A stretch of DNA of 64,000 nt from JAIYDJ01 sp031400505 (lineage in GTDB: Bacteria > Pseudomonadota > Alphaproteobacteria > Rhodobacterales > Rhodobacteraceae), in NCBI GenBank assembly GCA_031400505.1, contig JANNPZ010000084.1, positions 108,491-172,490 of the forward strand. The letters run 5' to 3'. Below the pieces are notes generated by a model. The model did no database searches, was not told the DNA's origin, and saw nothing but the letters and a program-made list of their open reading frames with translations. The position numbers and the translations under genes are program-made. Of this stretch, positions 8,914 through 17,388 are shown in pieces (position 1 is the stretch's first letter; each line of letters begins with the position of its first letter).

Positions 8914-10047
8914 TCAGCCGAGCAGGTCCTTGCGGGTCAGCGTCAGGTCAGACGCCAGCCAGCGGTCTTGCAAGTGCTGCAACTGCTGACCCAAGGCGGG
9001 GCCTTGCAGCGCGGGCATCAGATCCGCCGCCGTCACCGGGCAAACCGCCGCCGCCCCGCGCGCAATTCCGGCCTGCCAGCCGGGTGGCAAGGGGGCTTCC
9101 AGCACCGCCGCCCGCGCCAGAACCGTATCCGCTGCAAGGTCCGGCCCCAGCGTCCACCCCAGGGCTGCGGGCGTCACGGTCGATCCGATCCCGCCCCGGA
9201 CCCGCTGCACCGCAGCACTTTCTGCGCGCGGCAACCGCCAGTCGGCCGCCCCCCCCAACACCGCCAGCCGCCGCTGCCAGCGTGGCGCAAGGCCGTCCTC
9301 AAGATGCACCAACGGGGCCAGTGCGCGCGGGTCAGACCCCGGCAGCACCGCCTGCAGCACCCCAGCCTGCGCCATGCCGGCCACTGCGGGGGCAGGGTCG
9401 GGGGCCGCCAGCAGCTTGACCATTTCGGCCCCGATGCGTTCGCGCGACAGGTCTGCTATTCCGTCGGTCAGCGCCGCACAGGCTGACAGCCCATCGCCAT
9501 CGATCCCGCCCGCAGGATCGCCGTACCACGCATGAAACCGGAAGAACCGCAGGATACGCAAGTAATCCTCGCGGATACGCTGCTCTGCCACGCCAACAAA
9601 CCGCACCCGCCGCGCGGATAGGTCCGCCAGACCGCCAAGCGGGTCGATCACCGTGCCGTGCCGGTCGGCATAAAGCGCGTTCATTGTGAAATCGCGCCGA
9701 CCTGCATCCACCGCCACATCGCGCGCAAAGACCACCACCGCATGCCGCCCGTCGGTTTCAACGTCACGCCGAAAGGTGGTCACCTCATGCGGCAGACCTG
9801 CTGCGATGACCGTGACCGTGCCGTGCGCAACCCCGGTCGGCACCACGCGAAACCCGGCGCGCTCGGCCAGTTCAGTGACAACCTCGGGCAGCGCATCCGT
9901 GGTCAGATCGACATCGGCTACTGGCGCGCCCAGCAACGCATTGCGCACGCACCCCCCGACGAACAGCGCCTGATACCCGCCCGCCTCCAGCGACCCGCAC
10001 AAGGCCTGGGTGCCCGGATGGTCGATCCAACCGCCCGCGATCCTCAT
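8914..10047 (-). CDS. tRNA nucleotidyltransferase / poly(A) polymerase family (CCA-adding)
   Basis: 377 residues. Adds or repairs the 3' CCA of tRNA. The class II nucleotidyltransferase signature is clear: LFVGGCVRNALLG followed by VADVDLTTDA with the catalytic aspartates, GTVTVIAAG, RRDFTMNALYAD, DPLGGLADL and IREDYLRILRFFRFHAWYG. The start ATG 10047 overlaps the stop of the upstream Nudix gene by four bases (10044-10047), so it is the third gene of an hsp33-Nudix-cca operon. The longest open frame begins 35 codons further 5' inside the Nudix gene but has no support. Confidence 0.93.
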   Translation of the reverse strand: MRIAGGWIDHPGTQALCGSLEAGGYQALFVGGCVRNALLGAPVADVDLTTDALPEVVTELAERAGFRVVPTGVAHGTVTVIAAGLPHEVTTFRRDVETDGRHAVVVFARDVAVDAGRRDFTMNALYADRHGTVIDPLGGLADLSARRVRFVGVAEQRIREDYLRILRFFRFHAWYGDPAGGIDGDGLSACAALTDGIADLSRERIGAEMVKLLAAPDPAPAVAGMAQAGVLQAVLPGSDPRALAPLVHLEDGLAPRWQRRLAVLGGAADWRLPRAESAAVQRVRGGIGSTVTPAALGWTLGPDLAADTVLARAAVLEAPLPPGWQAGIARGAAAVCPVTAADLMPALQGPALGQQLQHLQDRWLASDLTLTRKDLLG

Positions 10048-10625
10048 CGCGCCACCCGGTCGGCGAGCCCGCGCAGGATGCGTGCCGTCGCCCCCCAGAT
10101 GTAATATGGCCCCCACGGCACCGCATAGTACCGCCGCACCTGCCCCTGCCAACGGCGCGCCTCGACGCCATAGTGGGCAGGGTCGGTCAGATGCGCCAGC
10201 GGGACTGTGAACACTTCCTCCACCTCTCCCTGTTCGGGGATCGGCGCGAACGGCTCGGTAACAAATGCCAGAATCGGCGTGATCACAAACCCGGTCACTG
10301 TTTCATGTGCCGGCAACCGCCCGAGGATTTGCACATGGTCCGGCGGCAGACCCACCTCTTCGCGCGCCTCGCGCAGCGCGCAATCTTCCAGCGAGGCATC
10401 GGTCGGGTCGACCTTGCCGCCCGGAAAGGCGATCTGGCCGGGGTGGTGTTTCAGATGCGACGCGCGTTTGGTCAACAAAACACCCTGCGGCGACACGGCC
10501 ACCAGCACGGCCGCCGCCCGCAACGTGCGACCCTGCGGCATCTGGAAACCGGGGTTCAGGTCGTAATCCGACGATGGCCCTGCGGGACGGGCAAGCGCCT
10601 GCCGCAGGCGGTCAAGGTCAGGCAT
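10044..10625 (-). CDS. Nudix hydrolase, CoA pyrophosphatase-like
   Basis: Predicted to cleave CoA or related nucleotide diphosphates. The CoA-specific motif before the Nudix box (LLTKRASHLKHHPGQIAFPGG) runs straight into the Nudix box GGKVDPTDASLEDCALREAR, ending EEVGL; the usual first glutamate is an aspartate. Start chosen at ATG 10625 (MPDLDRLRQ), which overlaps the hsp33 stop by eight bases; the longest open frame adds 17 residues inside hsp33. 193 residues is normal. Confidence 0.9.
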   Translation of the reverse strand: MPDLDRLRQALARPAGPSSDYDLNPGFQMPQGRTLRAAAVLVAVSPQGVLLTKRASHLKHHPGQIAFPGGKVDPTDASLEDCALREAREEVGLPPDHVQILGRLPAHETVTGFVITPILAFVTEPFAPIPEQGEVEEVFTVPLAHLTDPAHYGVEARRWQGQVRRYYAVPWGPYYIWGATARILRGLADRVAR

Positions 10626-11607
10626 TTGTGCCCTCGAACCCCAGCGTCTTGGGGTCAAGCTCGTAATGCGCGCCACAAAACTGGCAGTCTGCGGTGACCA
10701 CGCCTTCGGGGGTGGTCATGTGGCGGATGTCCTTCTGGCTGTAGATCGACAGCGTGCTGCGCACCTTGTCGGCCGAACACGAACAGCCAAAGCGCAAGGG
10801 CTGCGGGTCGAACACGCGGGGGTCTTCCTCGTGGAACAGCCGCACCAGAAGGTCGGTCGGCGCGACGGACGGCCCGATCAGTTCAAGCTCTTCCACCGTG
10901 TCCAGCAAGATGTTGCAGCGCGTCCAGTTCTCGCCCGCGTCACCCCCCAGAATGTCGGTGTGGTGCAACAACCCCCCCTCGCCCGACCCGGCATCGGCGG
11001 CCACCTCGACCGACATGCCGACCTGCGGCATGTGTTGCAACATCACGCCGCCCGCGCGCCAGTGCAGCGCCTCGCCGGGTGTCTGGCTTTTGCCAAAGGT
11101 CACTGCGAATCGGGTCGGAAGCTGTTCGGACTGCGCGAAATACGTCTCGGCGCAATTGGCCAGCGACTGGCCGGCGATCGGCGTAAAGCCCTGATAAGGC
11201 ACCATGCCTTCGCCCTGATCCAGCATCACGGCGAAATACCCCTCGCCGATCTGGCTGAAGGGCACCGCGTCAAGCTCCAGCCGTTCGGTGTCGTAACTGG
11301 CATAGGCGCGGATGCGGGCGGGCTGGCCATCGTCGGTCGGGCCATAATAGTCGGTGGCAATCAGCCGCGCCGGACCCTTGCCGCGAACCTGCAGTGACAG
11401 TTTCCAGCGCAGTTTCACCGCCTGCCCGATCAGGGCGGTCAGAACCACCGCCTCGGCCACCAGCGCCTCGATCACCGGGGGATAGGCGTGCTGGCGCAAG
11501 ACCCGGTCCAGCACCCCGTCAAGCCGCACCACGCGGCCGCGAATGTCGGAACGGTCAAGCTGAAACGGCAGGACAGTGTCGTCCCAGGCGAGTTGTGTGG
11601 CGGACAT
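10618..11607 (-). CDS. hslO: Redox-regulated chaperone Hsp33
   Basis: Holdase chaperone activated by oxidative unfolding. The C-terminal zinc centre is visible as GCSCSADKV and, further on, DCQFCGAHY, giving the CxC and CxxC cysteines. 329 residues. ATG 11607 is preceded by AAGGAA; the longest open frame would add 22 unlikely residues. It is divergent from a Nudix gene at 11684 and leads the hsp33-Nudix-cca operon. A chaperone for peroxide/bleach stress suits a cell handling light and oxygen, but it is a general housekeeping gene. Confidence 0.95.
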   Translation of the reverse strand: MSATQLAWDDTVLPFQLDRSDIRGRVVRLDGVLDRVLRQHAYPPVIEALVAEAVVLTALIGQAVKLRWKLSLQVRGKGPARLIATDYYGPTDDGQPARIRAYASYDTERLELDAVPFSQIGEGYFAVMLDQGEGMVPYQGFTPIAGQSLANCAETYFAQSEQLPTRFAVTFGKSQTPGEALHWRAGGVMLQHMPQVGMSVEVAADAGSGEGGLLHHTDILGGDAGENWTRCNILLDTVEELELIGPSVAPTDLLVRLFHEEDPRVFDPQPLRFGCSCSADKVRSTLSIYSQKDIRHMTTPEGVVTADCQFCGAHYELDPKTLGFEGTNA

Positions 11608-11683
11608 GGGATTTCCTTTGGGCGATTGCCCGTGCATACCGCGCCAATATAGGCAGGGCAACCGGGGCACCAAAGGGGCAGCG

Positions 11684-12124
11684 ATGATCAGGCGGTATGG
11701 CGACGCGGCGCAGTCGGGGCGGCGGTACAGGCGCAGACCGGGCGTCTATGCCATTCTGCTGCGCGGGGACGACCTTCTCTTGACCCACCAGACCGAGCCT
11801 GTGCCCGAGTTTCAATTGCCGGGCGGCGGAATCGACCCCGGCGAACAGCCCATTGCCGCCCTACACCGCGATGTGTTCGAAGAAACCGGATGGTCCATCG
11901 GCCCGCCGCGTTATCTGGGGGCTTACCGGCGGTTCACCTACATGCCTGAATATGACCTTTGGGCCGAAAAGCTGTGCAAGGTCTTTCTCGCGCGCCCCAT
12001 CTTGTGCCTTGGCCCCCCCCGCGAACCGGGGCATCTCGCGATCTGGACCCACGCAGCCAATGGCGACGGGCTGCTGGGCAATTCGGGTGACCGCGCCATG
12101 CTGGCCCATGTGCTGCGCAACTAG
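11684..12124 (+). CDS. Nudix hydrolase
   Basis: 146 residues from ATG 11684. Nudix box at GGGIDPGEQPIAALHRDVFE followed by ETGW. The substrate is not determinable. The longest open frame begins in hsp33 antisense and is not used. Its TAG stop lies in a CTAG palindrome that also supplies the stop of the convergent phosphatase gene (12121-12124), so there is no room for a separate intergenic terminator. Confidence 0.87.
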   Translation: MIRRYGDAAQSGRRYRRRPGVYAILLRGDDLLLTHQTEPVPEFQLPGGGIDPGEQPIAALHRDVFEETGWSIGPPRYLGAYRRFTYMPEYDLWAEKLCKVFLARPILCLGPPREPGHLAIWTHAANGDGLLGNSGDRAMLAHVLRN

Positions 12125-13437
12125 CTGGCAGGCCCGTGAAAATCGAAAATGATCCCCGACACATCGTCGGGAAAATCGGAAACCCCGTGATGGCGGGTCA
12201 GGTCCCATATCATCGCCTCGAGCAATTCGGGGCTGCCCAGGTGACGGCTGGCCTTTAGCAGTTCGGCGGCGCCTTCGGTGCCAAGCTCGGCCCCATTCGG
12301 ATCGGGGCATTCGGTGATTCCGTCTGACATCATCACCAACCGGTCGCCCGGCTGCAGCCGCAACGTGATACGCTCAAAGACCGCGCCCTCGATCAACCCG
12401 ATGGGCAGCCCTCCAGCCCCAACAACTTCGACTTCGCCATCCGCGCGCAAGATCAAAGGATGCGGATGCCCAGCCTGGACCAGCATGCAGACGCCACTTT
12501 GCAGATCAACGTCCGCGTAAACCATGGTAAAATACTGGTCTACCTGAATTTTCTCAATCATCATCTTGTTCAGCCGGAACGCAACCATTTCGGGTGGCCA
12601 GGCATCCGCGCGGTCCCGCGAGCCGGTAGACATCGTGATGTTGTGTTCCGCGGTATTGCTCGACAAAAGACCCGCAAGCCGTGCCGTCAACATGGCCGAT
12701 GCGACACCATGCCCGGACACATCGAGCGAAAACAGAACCAGATGACGGCTGTTGATCTGGAAACTTCCCACCAGATCGCCGCCGACATGGCCCGATGGGA
12801 TCAACATCATCGACACAGCCCCACCCACGAAGTCACGGTAGCGATCCCGCACGAGGGTCTGTTGCAGCTTGCGCGCCTCGATCAGGTCGCGGTCAAGCGA
12901 ATCGTAGACCAACTGCAACTCGCCAAGCGTCGCATTCACCAGCCGGTTCTTTTCGACCAATTCGCTTTGCATGCCGATGATCCGTTCGCCCGCACGCAGG
13001 CGCGCCCGCAATTCTTCGGGGCTGACAGGCTTGGTCAGAAAATCATCGGCACCCTGTTCAAGACCGTCAGCGATTTCTGTCTTTTCAGATTTCGAGGTCA
13101 GCAAGATGAAATAACCGTAGCCATCCCGCGGCAAAGCCCGGAAGGCGCGGCACAGTTCAAGTCCTGACATGCCGGGCATCATCCAGTCGCTGAGCACGAC
13201 GTCGAAAAGGGTGGTTTGACACAGCGCGAGCGCCTCTTCGCCCGATTCGGCTTCGGAAACCCGGTAGCCCCAGCGCGAAAGCCGCATCGACAGCATCCTG
13301 CGCTGTGCTTTGCTGTCATCGACCACCAGAATATGGTGTTGTTCAGCCGTTACGGTTTCGATCTCGCGTTTTGTTCGTGGATGCGCAAGTGCCAACACAG
13401 CGTCCTCATGAGTTTCTCGACCTCTTCTTTTGACCAT
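12121..13437 (-). CDS. Response regulator with PP2C-type (SpoIIE/RsbU) phosphatase output
   Basis: 438 residues. An N-terminal receiver domain (ILVVDDSKAQRRML, phospho-acceptor Asp in VVLSDWMMPG, conserved Lys in DDFLTKPVSPEE) is followed by a coiled-coil linker and a PP2C-like phosphatase domain with GHVGGDLVGSF, FSLDVSGHGVASAM and DRLVMMSDGITE. Such proteins dephosphorylate anti-sigma antagonists in partner-switching stress pathways. An Hpt gene diverges from it 117 bases away and is an obvious candidate phosphodonor. AAGGGAG abuts the ATG with almost no spacing, so the start is uncertain. Confidence 0.93.
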   Translation of the reverse strand: MVKRRGRETHEDAVLALAHPRTKREIETVTAEQHHILVVDDSKAQRRMLSMRLSRWGYRVSEAESGEEALALCQTTLFDVVLSDWMMPGMSGLELCRAFRALPRDGYGYFILLTSKSEKTEIADGLEQGADDFLTKPVSPEELRARLRAGERIIGMQSELVEKNRLVNATLGELQLVYDSLDRDLIEARKLQQTLVRDRYRDFVGGAVSMMLIPSGHVGGDLVGSFQINSRHLVLFSLDVSGHGVASAMLTARLAGLLSSNTAEHNITMSTGSRDRADAWPPEMVAFRLNKMMIEKIQVDQYFTMVYADVDLQSGVCMLVQAGHPHPLILRADGEVEVVGAGGLPIGLIEGAVFERITLRLQPGDRLVMMSDGITECPDPNGAELGTEGAAELLKASRHLGSPELLEAMIWDLTRHHGVSDFPDDVSGIIFDFHGPAS

Positions 13438-13554
13438 CTCCCTTAAGGTTCGGTGAAAGATAAACTCTTTCGTTCTGTGTTTTGACGGAGTTACCGATCG
13501 TTAAACACGCAGGTTCATCTTGTCTTAAAGCGTGGGCAGCTGTGTGGGGATTCA

Positions 13555-13881
13555 ATGATAGACTGGTGCCGTATCAGCGAGTTGAAGGACGAAATAGGCG
13601 AAGAAGACTTTGCCGAGGTTGCAACCATGTTCCTCGACGAGTCAGACGAGGTCATTGCCCGGCTGTCGATCGGCAGCGGGGCCGCCGCATTGGAAAAGGA
13701 CCTGCATTTCCTGAAGGGTGCGGCGTTGAACCTGGGTTTCGCGCAACTCGCCGGTCTTTGCCAGGATGGCGAACGACGGGCGGCAGGCGGATCGACAGAG
13801 ATCGACCTGGACGCCGTTCGTAGCGCCTACGCTGCATCCCGGCAGGCGTTCGTGGCCGAATGCAGCCTTGTGGCGACCTAG
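13555..13881 (+). CDS. Hpt (histidine phosphotransfer) domain protein
   Basis: 108 residues, a single Hpt domain. The phosphorylatable histidine sits in LHFLKGAALNLGF (the HxxKG motif). No kinase is nearby; the divergent receiver-PP2C gene at 12121-13437 is the natural partner, so the two may form a phosphorelay segment. Its TAG stop overlaps the stop of the convergent threonine ammonia-lyase gene through a shared CTAG (13878-13881). Confidence 0.88.
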   Translation: MIDWCRISELKDEIGEEDFAEVATMFLDESDEVIARLSIGSGAAALEKDLHFLKGAALNLGFAQLAGLCQDGERRAAGGSTEIDLDAVRSAYAASRQAFVAECSLVAT

Positions 13882-15125
13882 ATCAAGAACTCTGACAGGA
13901 TTTCGTCGTTTGTGATGTCGCGGTAGGCAAAACTTGCCGCATCCAGTTGCGCGAACAGACGGTCAAAACTCGCAGCTTCCTTGGTTTCAATTCCGATCAA
14001 AACAGACCCGAAGTTGCGGGCTGATTTCTTGAGGTATTCAAACCTCGCGATATCGTCTTGCGGACCCAGCATCGCCAGAAACTCGCGCAAGGCACCGGGA
14101 CGCTGCGGCATGCGCAGAATGAAATATTTTTTCACGCCGGAATGTCGCTGGGCACGCTCTTTGACTTCGGGCAACCGTTCGAAGTCGAAATTGCCGCCCG
14201 ACGTCACGCAGATGACCGTCTTTCCTGCGATCTGATCCGCAAGATCGGGCAACACATCGACCGTCAGCGCCCCCGCGGGCTCCAGAACGATGCCTTCAAC
14301 GTTCAGCATTTCCAGCATTGTCACGCAAATCCGATCCTCGGGGGCCAGCAGGACCTCTTCCGGCCTGACCCAGGACAAAAGGCGATAGTTCGCCTCGCCC
14401 AGCCGCGCGACGGCGGCTCCGTCGACAAAAGAGTTCACCCGCGCAAGTTTGACCGGTTCTTGCGCCAGCAAGGCCGCAGTCAGGCTGGCTCCGCCCACAG
14501 GTTCGACAAAGCGAAATTCAGTCATCGGCGACAGCGCCCGCAAATAGGCGGTCACCCCCGACGACAGCCCACCCCCACCGACAGGCAAAATCACCATATC
14601 GGGCGACCGACCTAACTGCTCGAGCAACTCGACCGCGACCGACGCCTGCCCCTCGATCACGTCCGGATCGTCGAACGGCGACAGGAAATGCGCGCCTTCG
14701 TCGATACAGAACGCCTGTGCCGCCGCCAGCGTCTGGTCAAAATAGTCCCCGGTCAGCATGATCCGCACCGCATCGCCGCCAAAAGCCCGGGTCTTGTCAA
14801 TCTTCTGCTGCGGCGTCGTCACCGGCATGAAAATCGTTCCCGTCGCCCCGAAATGCCGGCAAGCAAAGGCCACCCCCTGTGCGTGATTGCCGGCGCTGGC
14901 ACAGACAAACGCCGTCACCTCGGGCCGGCGCAGCCGCAACTTGCGCATCGCGGTAAATGCGCCGCGGAGCTTGTAGCTGCGCACCGGCGACAGGTCCTCA
15001 CGTTTCAGCCAGATCTCGGCATTATAACGCTTCGACAGATGTTCGTTGCGCTGCAGCGGCGTGCGGGGAAACAAATCGCGCAAGGCGCGGGTGGATTGGC
15101 GGGCGGCATCGACAAAATCGGTCAT
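13878..15125 (-). CDS. ilvA: Threonine ammonia-lyase (threonine deaminase)
   Basis: 415 residues. Converts threonine to 2-oxobutanoate, the first committed step to isoleucine. PLP-binding lysine in SPVRSYKLRGAF, glycine loop in LPVGGGGLSSGV, and a C-terminal ACT-like regulatory domain (residues about 325-415, KKYFILRMPQRPGALREFL). Start at ATG 15125 (MTDFVDAARQ); the open frame extends 179 codons further but that extension runs antisense to argG and is spurious. ilvD, a later enzyme of the same pathway, is at the other end of the window. Confidence 0.94.
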   Translation of the reverse strand: MTDFVDAARQSTRALRDLFPRTPLQRNEHLSKRYNAEIWLKREDLSPVRSYKLRGAFTAMRKLRLRRPEVTAFVCASAGNHAQGVAFACRHFGATGTIFMPVTTPQQKIDKTRAFGGDAVRIMLTGDYFDQTLAAAQAFCIDEGAHFLSPFDDPDVIEGQASVAVELLEQLGRSPDMVILPVGGGGLSSGVTAYLRALSPMTEFRFVEPVGGASLTAALLAQEPVKLARVNSFVDGAAVARLGEANYRLLSWVRPEEVLLAPEDRICVTMLEMLNVEGIVLEPAGALTVDVLPDLADQIAGKTVICVTSGGNFDFERLPEVKERAQRHSGVKKYFILRMPQRPGALREFLAMLGPQDDIARFEYLKKSARNFGSVLIGIETKEAASFDRLFAQLDAASFAYRDITNDEILSEFLI

Positions 15126-15224
15126 CCCCCTGCATAGCGTGCAGCGCGCGCAAGGCCAATCGGTCTTGTTCCCCCCTGCAAAAGCCAATAGAGGCGATTT
15201 CCAGTCACCAGAAGGAGCTTGATC

Positions 15225-16472
15225 ATGTCCGCCGCACGCCTGTCTGCGCCGAAAAGAGTCGTTCTCGCCTATTCCGGCGGCCTGGATACCTCGATCATCC
15301 TGAAATGGTTGCAAAACGAATATGGCTGCGAGGTGATCACATTCACCGCCGATCTGGGCCAGGGCGAAGAACTGGAGCCCGCGCGGGCCAAGGCGATCTT
15401 GCTCGGCATCAAGCCCCGGAACATCCACATTGAGGATGTCCGTGAAGAATTCGTGCGCGACTTCGTGTTCCCGATGTTTCGCGCCAACGCGCTTTATGAG
15501 GGGCTTTACCTGTTGGGCACCTCGATCGCCCGTCCCCTGATCGCCAAACGTCTGGTCGAGATTGCAGCGGAAACCGGGGCCGATGCCGTGGCGCATGGTG
15601 CTACCGGCAAGGGCAACGATCAGGTGCGGTTTGAATTGTCGGCCCTCGCGCTGAACCCGCATCTGCGCGTGATCGCACCCTGGCGCGAATGGTCGCTACA
15701 AAGCCGCACGCAGCTTTTGGCCTATGCCGAGGCCAACCAGATCCCGATTGCCAAGGACAAGCGCGGCGAGGCGCCGTTCTCGGTCGATGCCAACCTGTTG
15801 CACACCTCTTCCGAGGGCAAGGTTCTGGAAAACCCGGCCGAGGAAGCGCCCGACTATGTCTATCAGCGCGTGACACCGGTGGAACAGGCCCCGGACCAAG
15901 CCGAGATGGTCGAAGTCACCTTCGAACGCGGCGATGCAGTGGCCATCGACGGCGTGCCGATGTCGCCCGCCACCCTGCTGACCAAACTCAACGAGTTGGG
16001 TGCCAGACACGGCGTCGGCGTCCTGGACCTCGTGGAAAACCGCTTCGTCGGGATGAAATCCCGCGGCATCTACGAAACCCCTGGCGGCACGATCCTGCTC
16101 GAAGCGCATCGCGGCATCGAGCAGATCACGCTGGATGCAGGTGCAGGGCATCTGAAAGACAGCATCATGCCTCGCTATGCCGAGCTGATTTACAACGGCT
16201 TCTGGTTCAGCCCGGAACGCGAGATGCTGCAAGCCCTGATCGACAAAAGCCAAGAGCATGTGACAGGCACCGTTCGCGTCAAACTCTACAAAGGCAGCGC
16301 CCGCACCGTCGCCCGCTGGTCCGATCACTCGCTTTACAGCGAGAAACATGTGACCTTCGAAGAAGACGCCGGCGCCTACGACCAGAAGGATGCCGCAGGC
16401 TTCATCCGCCTGAACGCGCTGCGCCTGAAACTGATCGCCACGCGGAACGCAAGGGTCGCGGGCAAACGCTGA
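15225..16472 (+). CDS. argG: Argininosuccinate synthase
   Basis: 415 residues. Joins citrulline and aspartate with ATP in arginine synthesis. Motifs: the ATP pyrophosphatase loop VVLAYSGGLDTSI at the N-terminus, GATGKGNDQVRFE, and KSRGIYETPGG. GAAGGAG (15211-15217) sits seven bases before ATG 15225, which is why this start is preferred to the upstream TTG at 15219. It ends in front of a hairpin repeat that separates it from the convergent bchO. Confidence 0.97.
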   Translation: MSAARLSAPKRVVLAYSGGLDTSIILKWLQNEYGCEVITFTADLGQGEELEPARAKAILLGIKPRNIHIEDVREEFVRDFVFPMFRANALYEGLYLLGTSIARPLIAKRLVEIAAETGADAVAHGATGKGNDQVRFELSALALNPHLRVIAPWREWSLQSRTQLLAYAEANQIPIAKDKRGEAPFSVDANLLHTSSEGKVLENPAEEAPDYVYQRVTPVEQAPDQAEMVEVTFERGDAVAIDGVPMSPATLLTKLNELGARHGVGVLDLVENRFVGMKSRGIYETPGGTILLEAHRGIEQITLDAGAGHLKDSIMPRYAELIYNGFWFSPEREMLQALIDKSQEHVTGTVRVKLYKGSARTVARWSDHSLYSEKHVTFEEDAGAYDQKDAAGFIRLNALRLKLIATRNARVAGKR

Positions 16473-16487
16473 TCATTTTCTGTCTTT

Positions 16488-16530
16488 AAATATCCCACAG
16501 GGGGTCCGGGGGGTGTGAAACCCCCCGGCC
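16488..16530. terminator. Dispersed repeat copy acting as bidirectional terminator between argG and bchO
   Basis: Contains the shared core AAATATCCCAC followed by a perfect 8-bp stem CCGGGGGG / CCCCCCGG (16506-16513 with 16521-16528) and loop TGTGAAA. It lies between two convergent genes and belongs to the same family as copies near 24.0, 32.35 and 63.7 kb. Confidence 0.7.
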
Positions 16531-16542
16531 TTTCCGCAAACG

Positions 16543-17388
16543 CTACGCCAGAAACGGCAGCACCACCCCCGCCACCGCGCCCGCATCCTCTTCCTGCATC
16601 AAATGCCCCAACCCCGGCAGGTTCACCCACACCGCCCCTGGGATCTGCCCCGTCGCCTTCTCTGACACTCCCGGTGGCACGGTGGCGTCGTTTGCCCCGG
16701 TGATCAGCAACACCCGCGCCGAAACACCCGGCAATCGCGCGAACAACCCCTCCAGTTTCCATTGCGCCATCATCAACAGCGCCGCATCGACATGGCCCGG
16801 CATCTGCAACAGCCGCAGATATTGCCCAAGCCCCGCCGCATCGATCTTCGACCCGGTCGAGGCCAGCAGCGCCGCCACCCGATCCGGCGTGCCAGAGAGC
16901 CGCGAAAACACCTGCGGCACAAAGGGCGTCGCCGCCAGCAGTTTCGCCATCAACGGAAAGAGCCACCCCGCCGCCCCGTCAAACGTCCCCAGCGCCGCGT
17001 TGACCCCGACCACCCGCGCCACCGGCATCATCTCGGCCAGCCGCAGCGCAAGCGCCCCTCCCGCCGAATGGCCGATCACTGCATGGGGATGCCAGCCCTG
17101 CCCCGCGCAAAGCGCCGCGATATCCTCGGCCATCGCGTCCAGACCGCACCGCCGGCGCGACCCCATCCGGGTAAAGCCCTGCCCCGGCAGATCAATCGCC
17201 ACCACACGGTAGCCCGCCAATAGTGGCATCAGGTAGCGCCACGAATGCGTCGCCCCCCCTGCCCCATGCAGCAGCAAGACCAGCGGCCCCGCCCCCATCT
17301 CTTGCACATGCCAAAGATGCGGACGGCACGCGATGCGCCGCGAGGTGTCGCGCAGCGGCCAGTCGGCAGGCAGGCGCAGCGGCGTCAT
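16543..17388 (-). CDS. bchO: BchO, alpha/beta hydrolase of the Mg-chelatase operon
   Basis: 281 residues with an alpha/beta-hydrolase fold: oxyanion loop LLLHGAGGATHSW, nucleophile elbow GHSAGGALAL, and a late histidine in GLGHLMQEED. BchO is always linked to bchD and bchI; its exact job in Mg-protoporphyrin synthesis is not settled. Start ATG 17388 is directly next to the bchD stop, with GGAGGG upstream inside bchD. Last gene of the crtA-bchI-bchD-bchO operon. Confidence 0.94.
   Translation of the reverse strand: MTPLRLPADWPLRDTSRRIACRPHLWHVQEMGAGPLVLLLHGAGGATHSWRYLMPLLAGYRVVAIDLPGQGFTRMGSRRRCGLDAMAEDIAALCAGQGWHPHAVIGHSAGGALALRLAEMMPVARVVGVNAALGTFDGAAGWLFPLMAKLLAATPFVPQVFSRLSGTPDRVAALLASTGSKIDAAGLGQYLRLLQMPGHVDAALLMMAQWKLEGLFARLPGVSARVLLITGANDATVPPGVSEKATGQIPGAVWVNLPGLGHLMQEEDAGAVAGVVLPFLA

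Noticed and set aside
7176..9419. Open frame of 747 codons on the plus strand
   Set aside because: Antisense to the ABC exporter and CCA genes, His/Arg/Gln-rich; shadow of codon bias.
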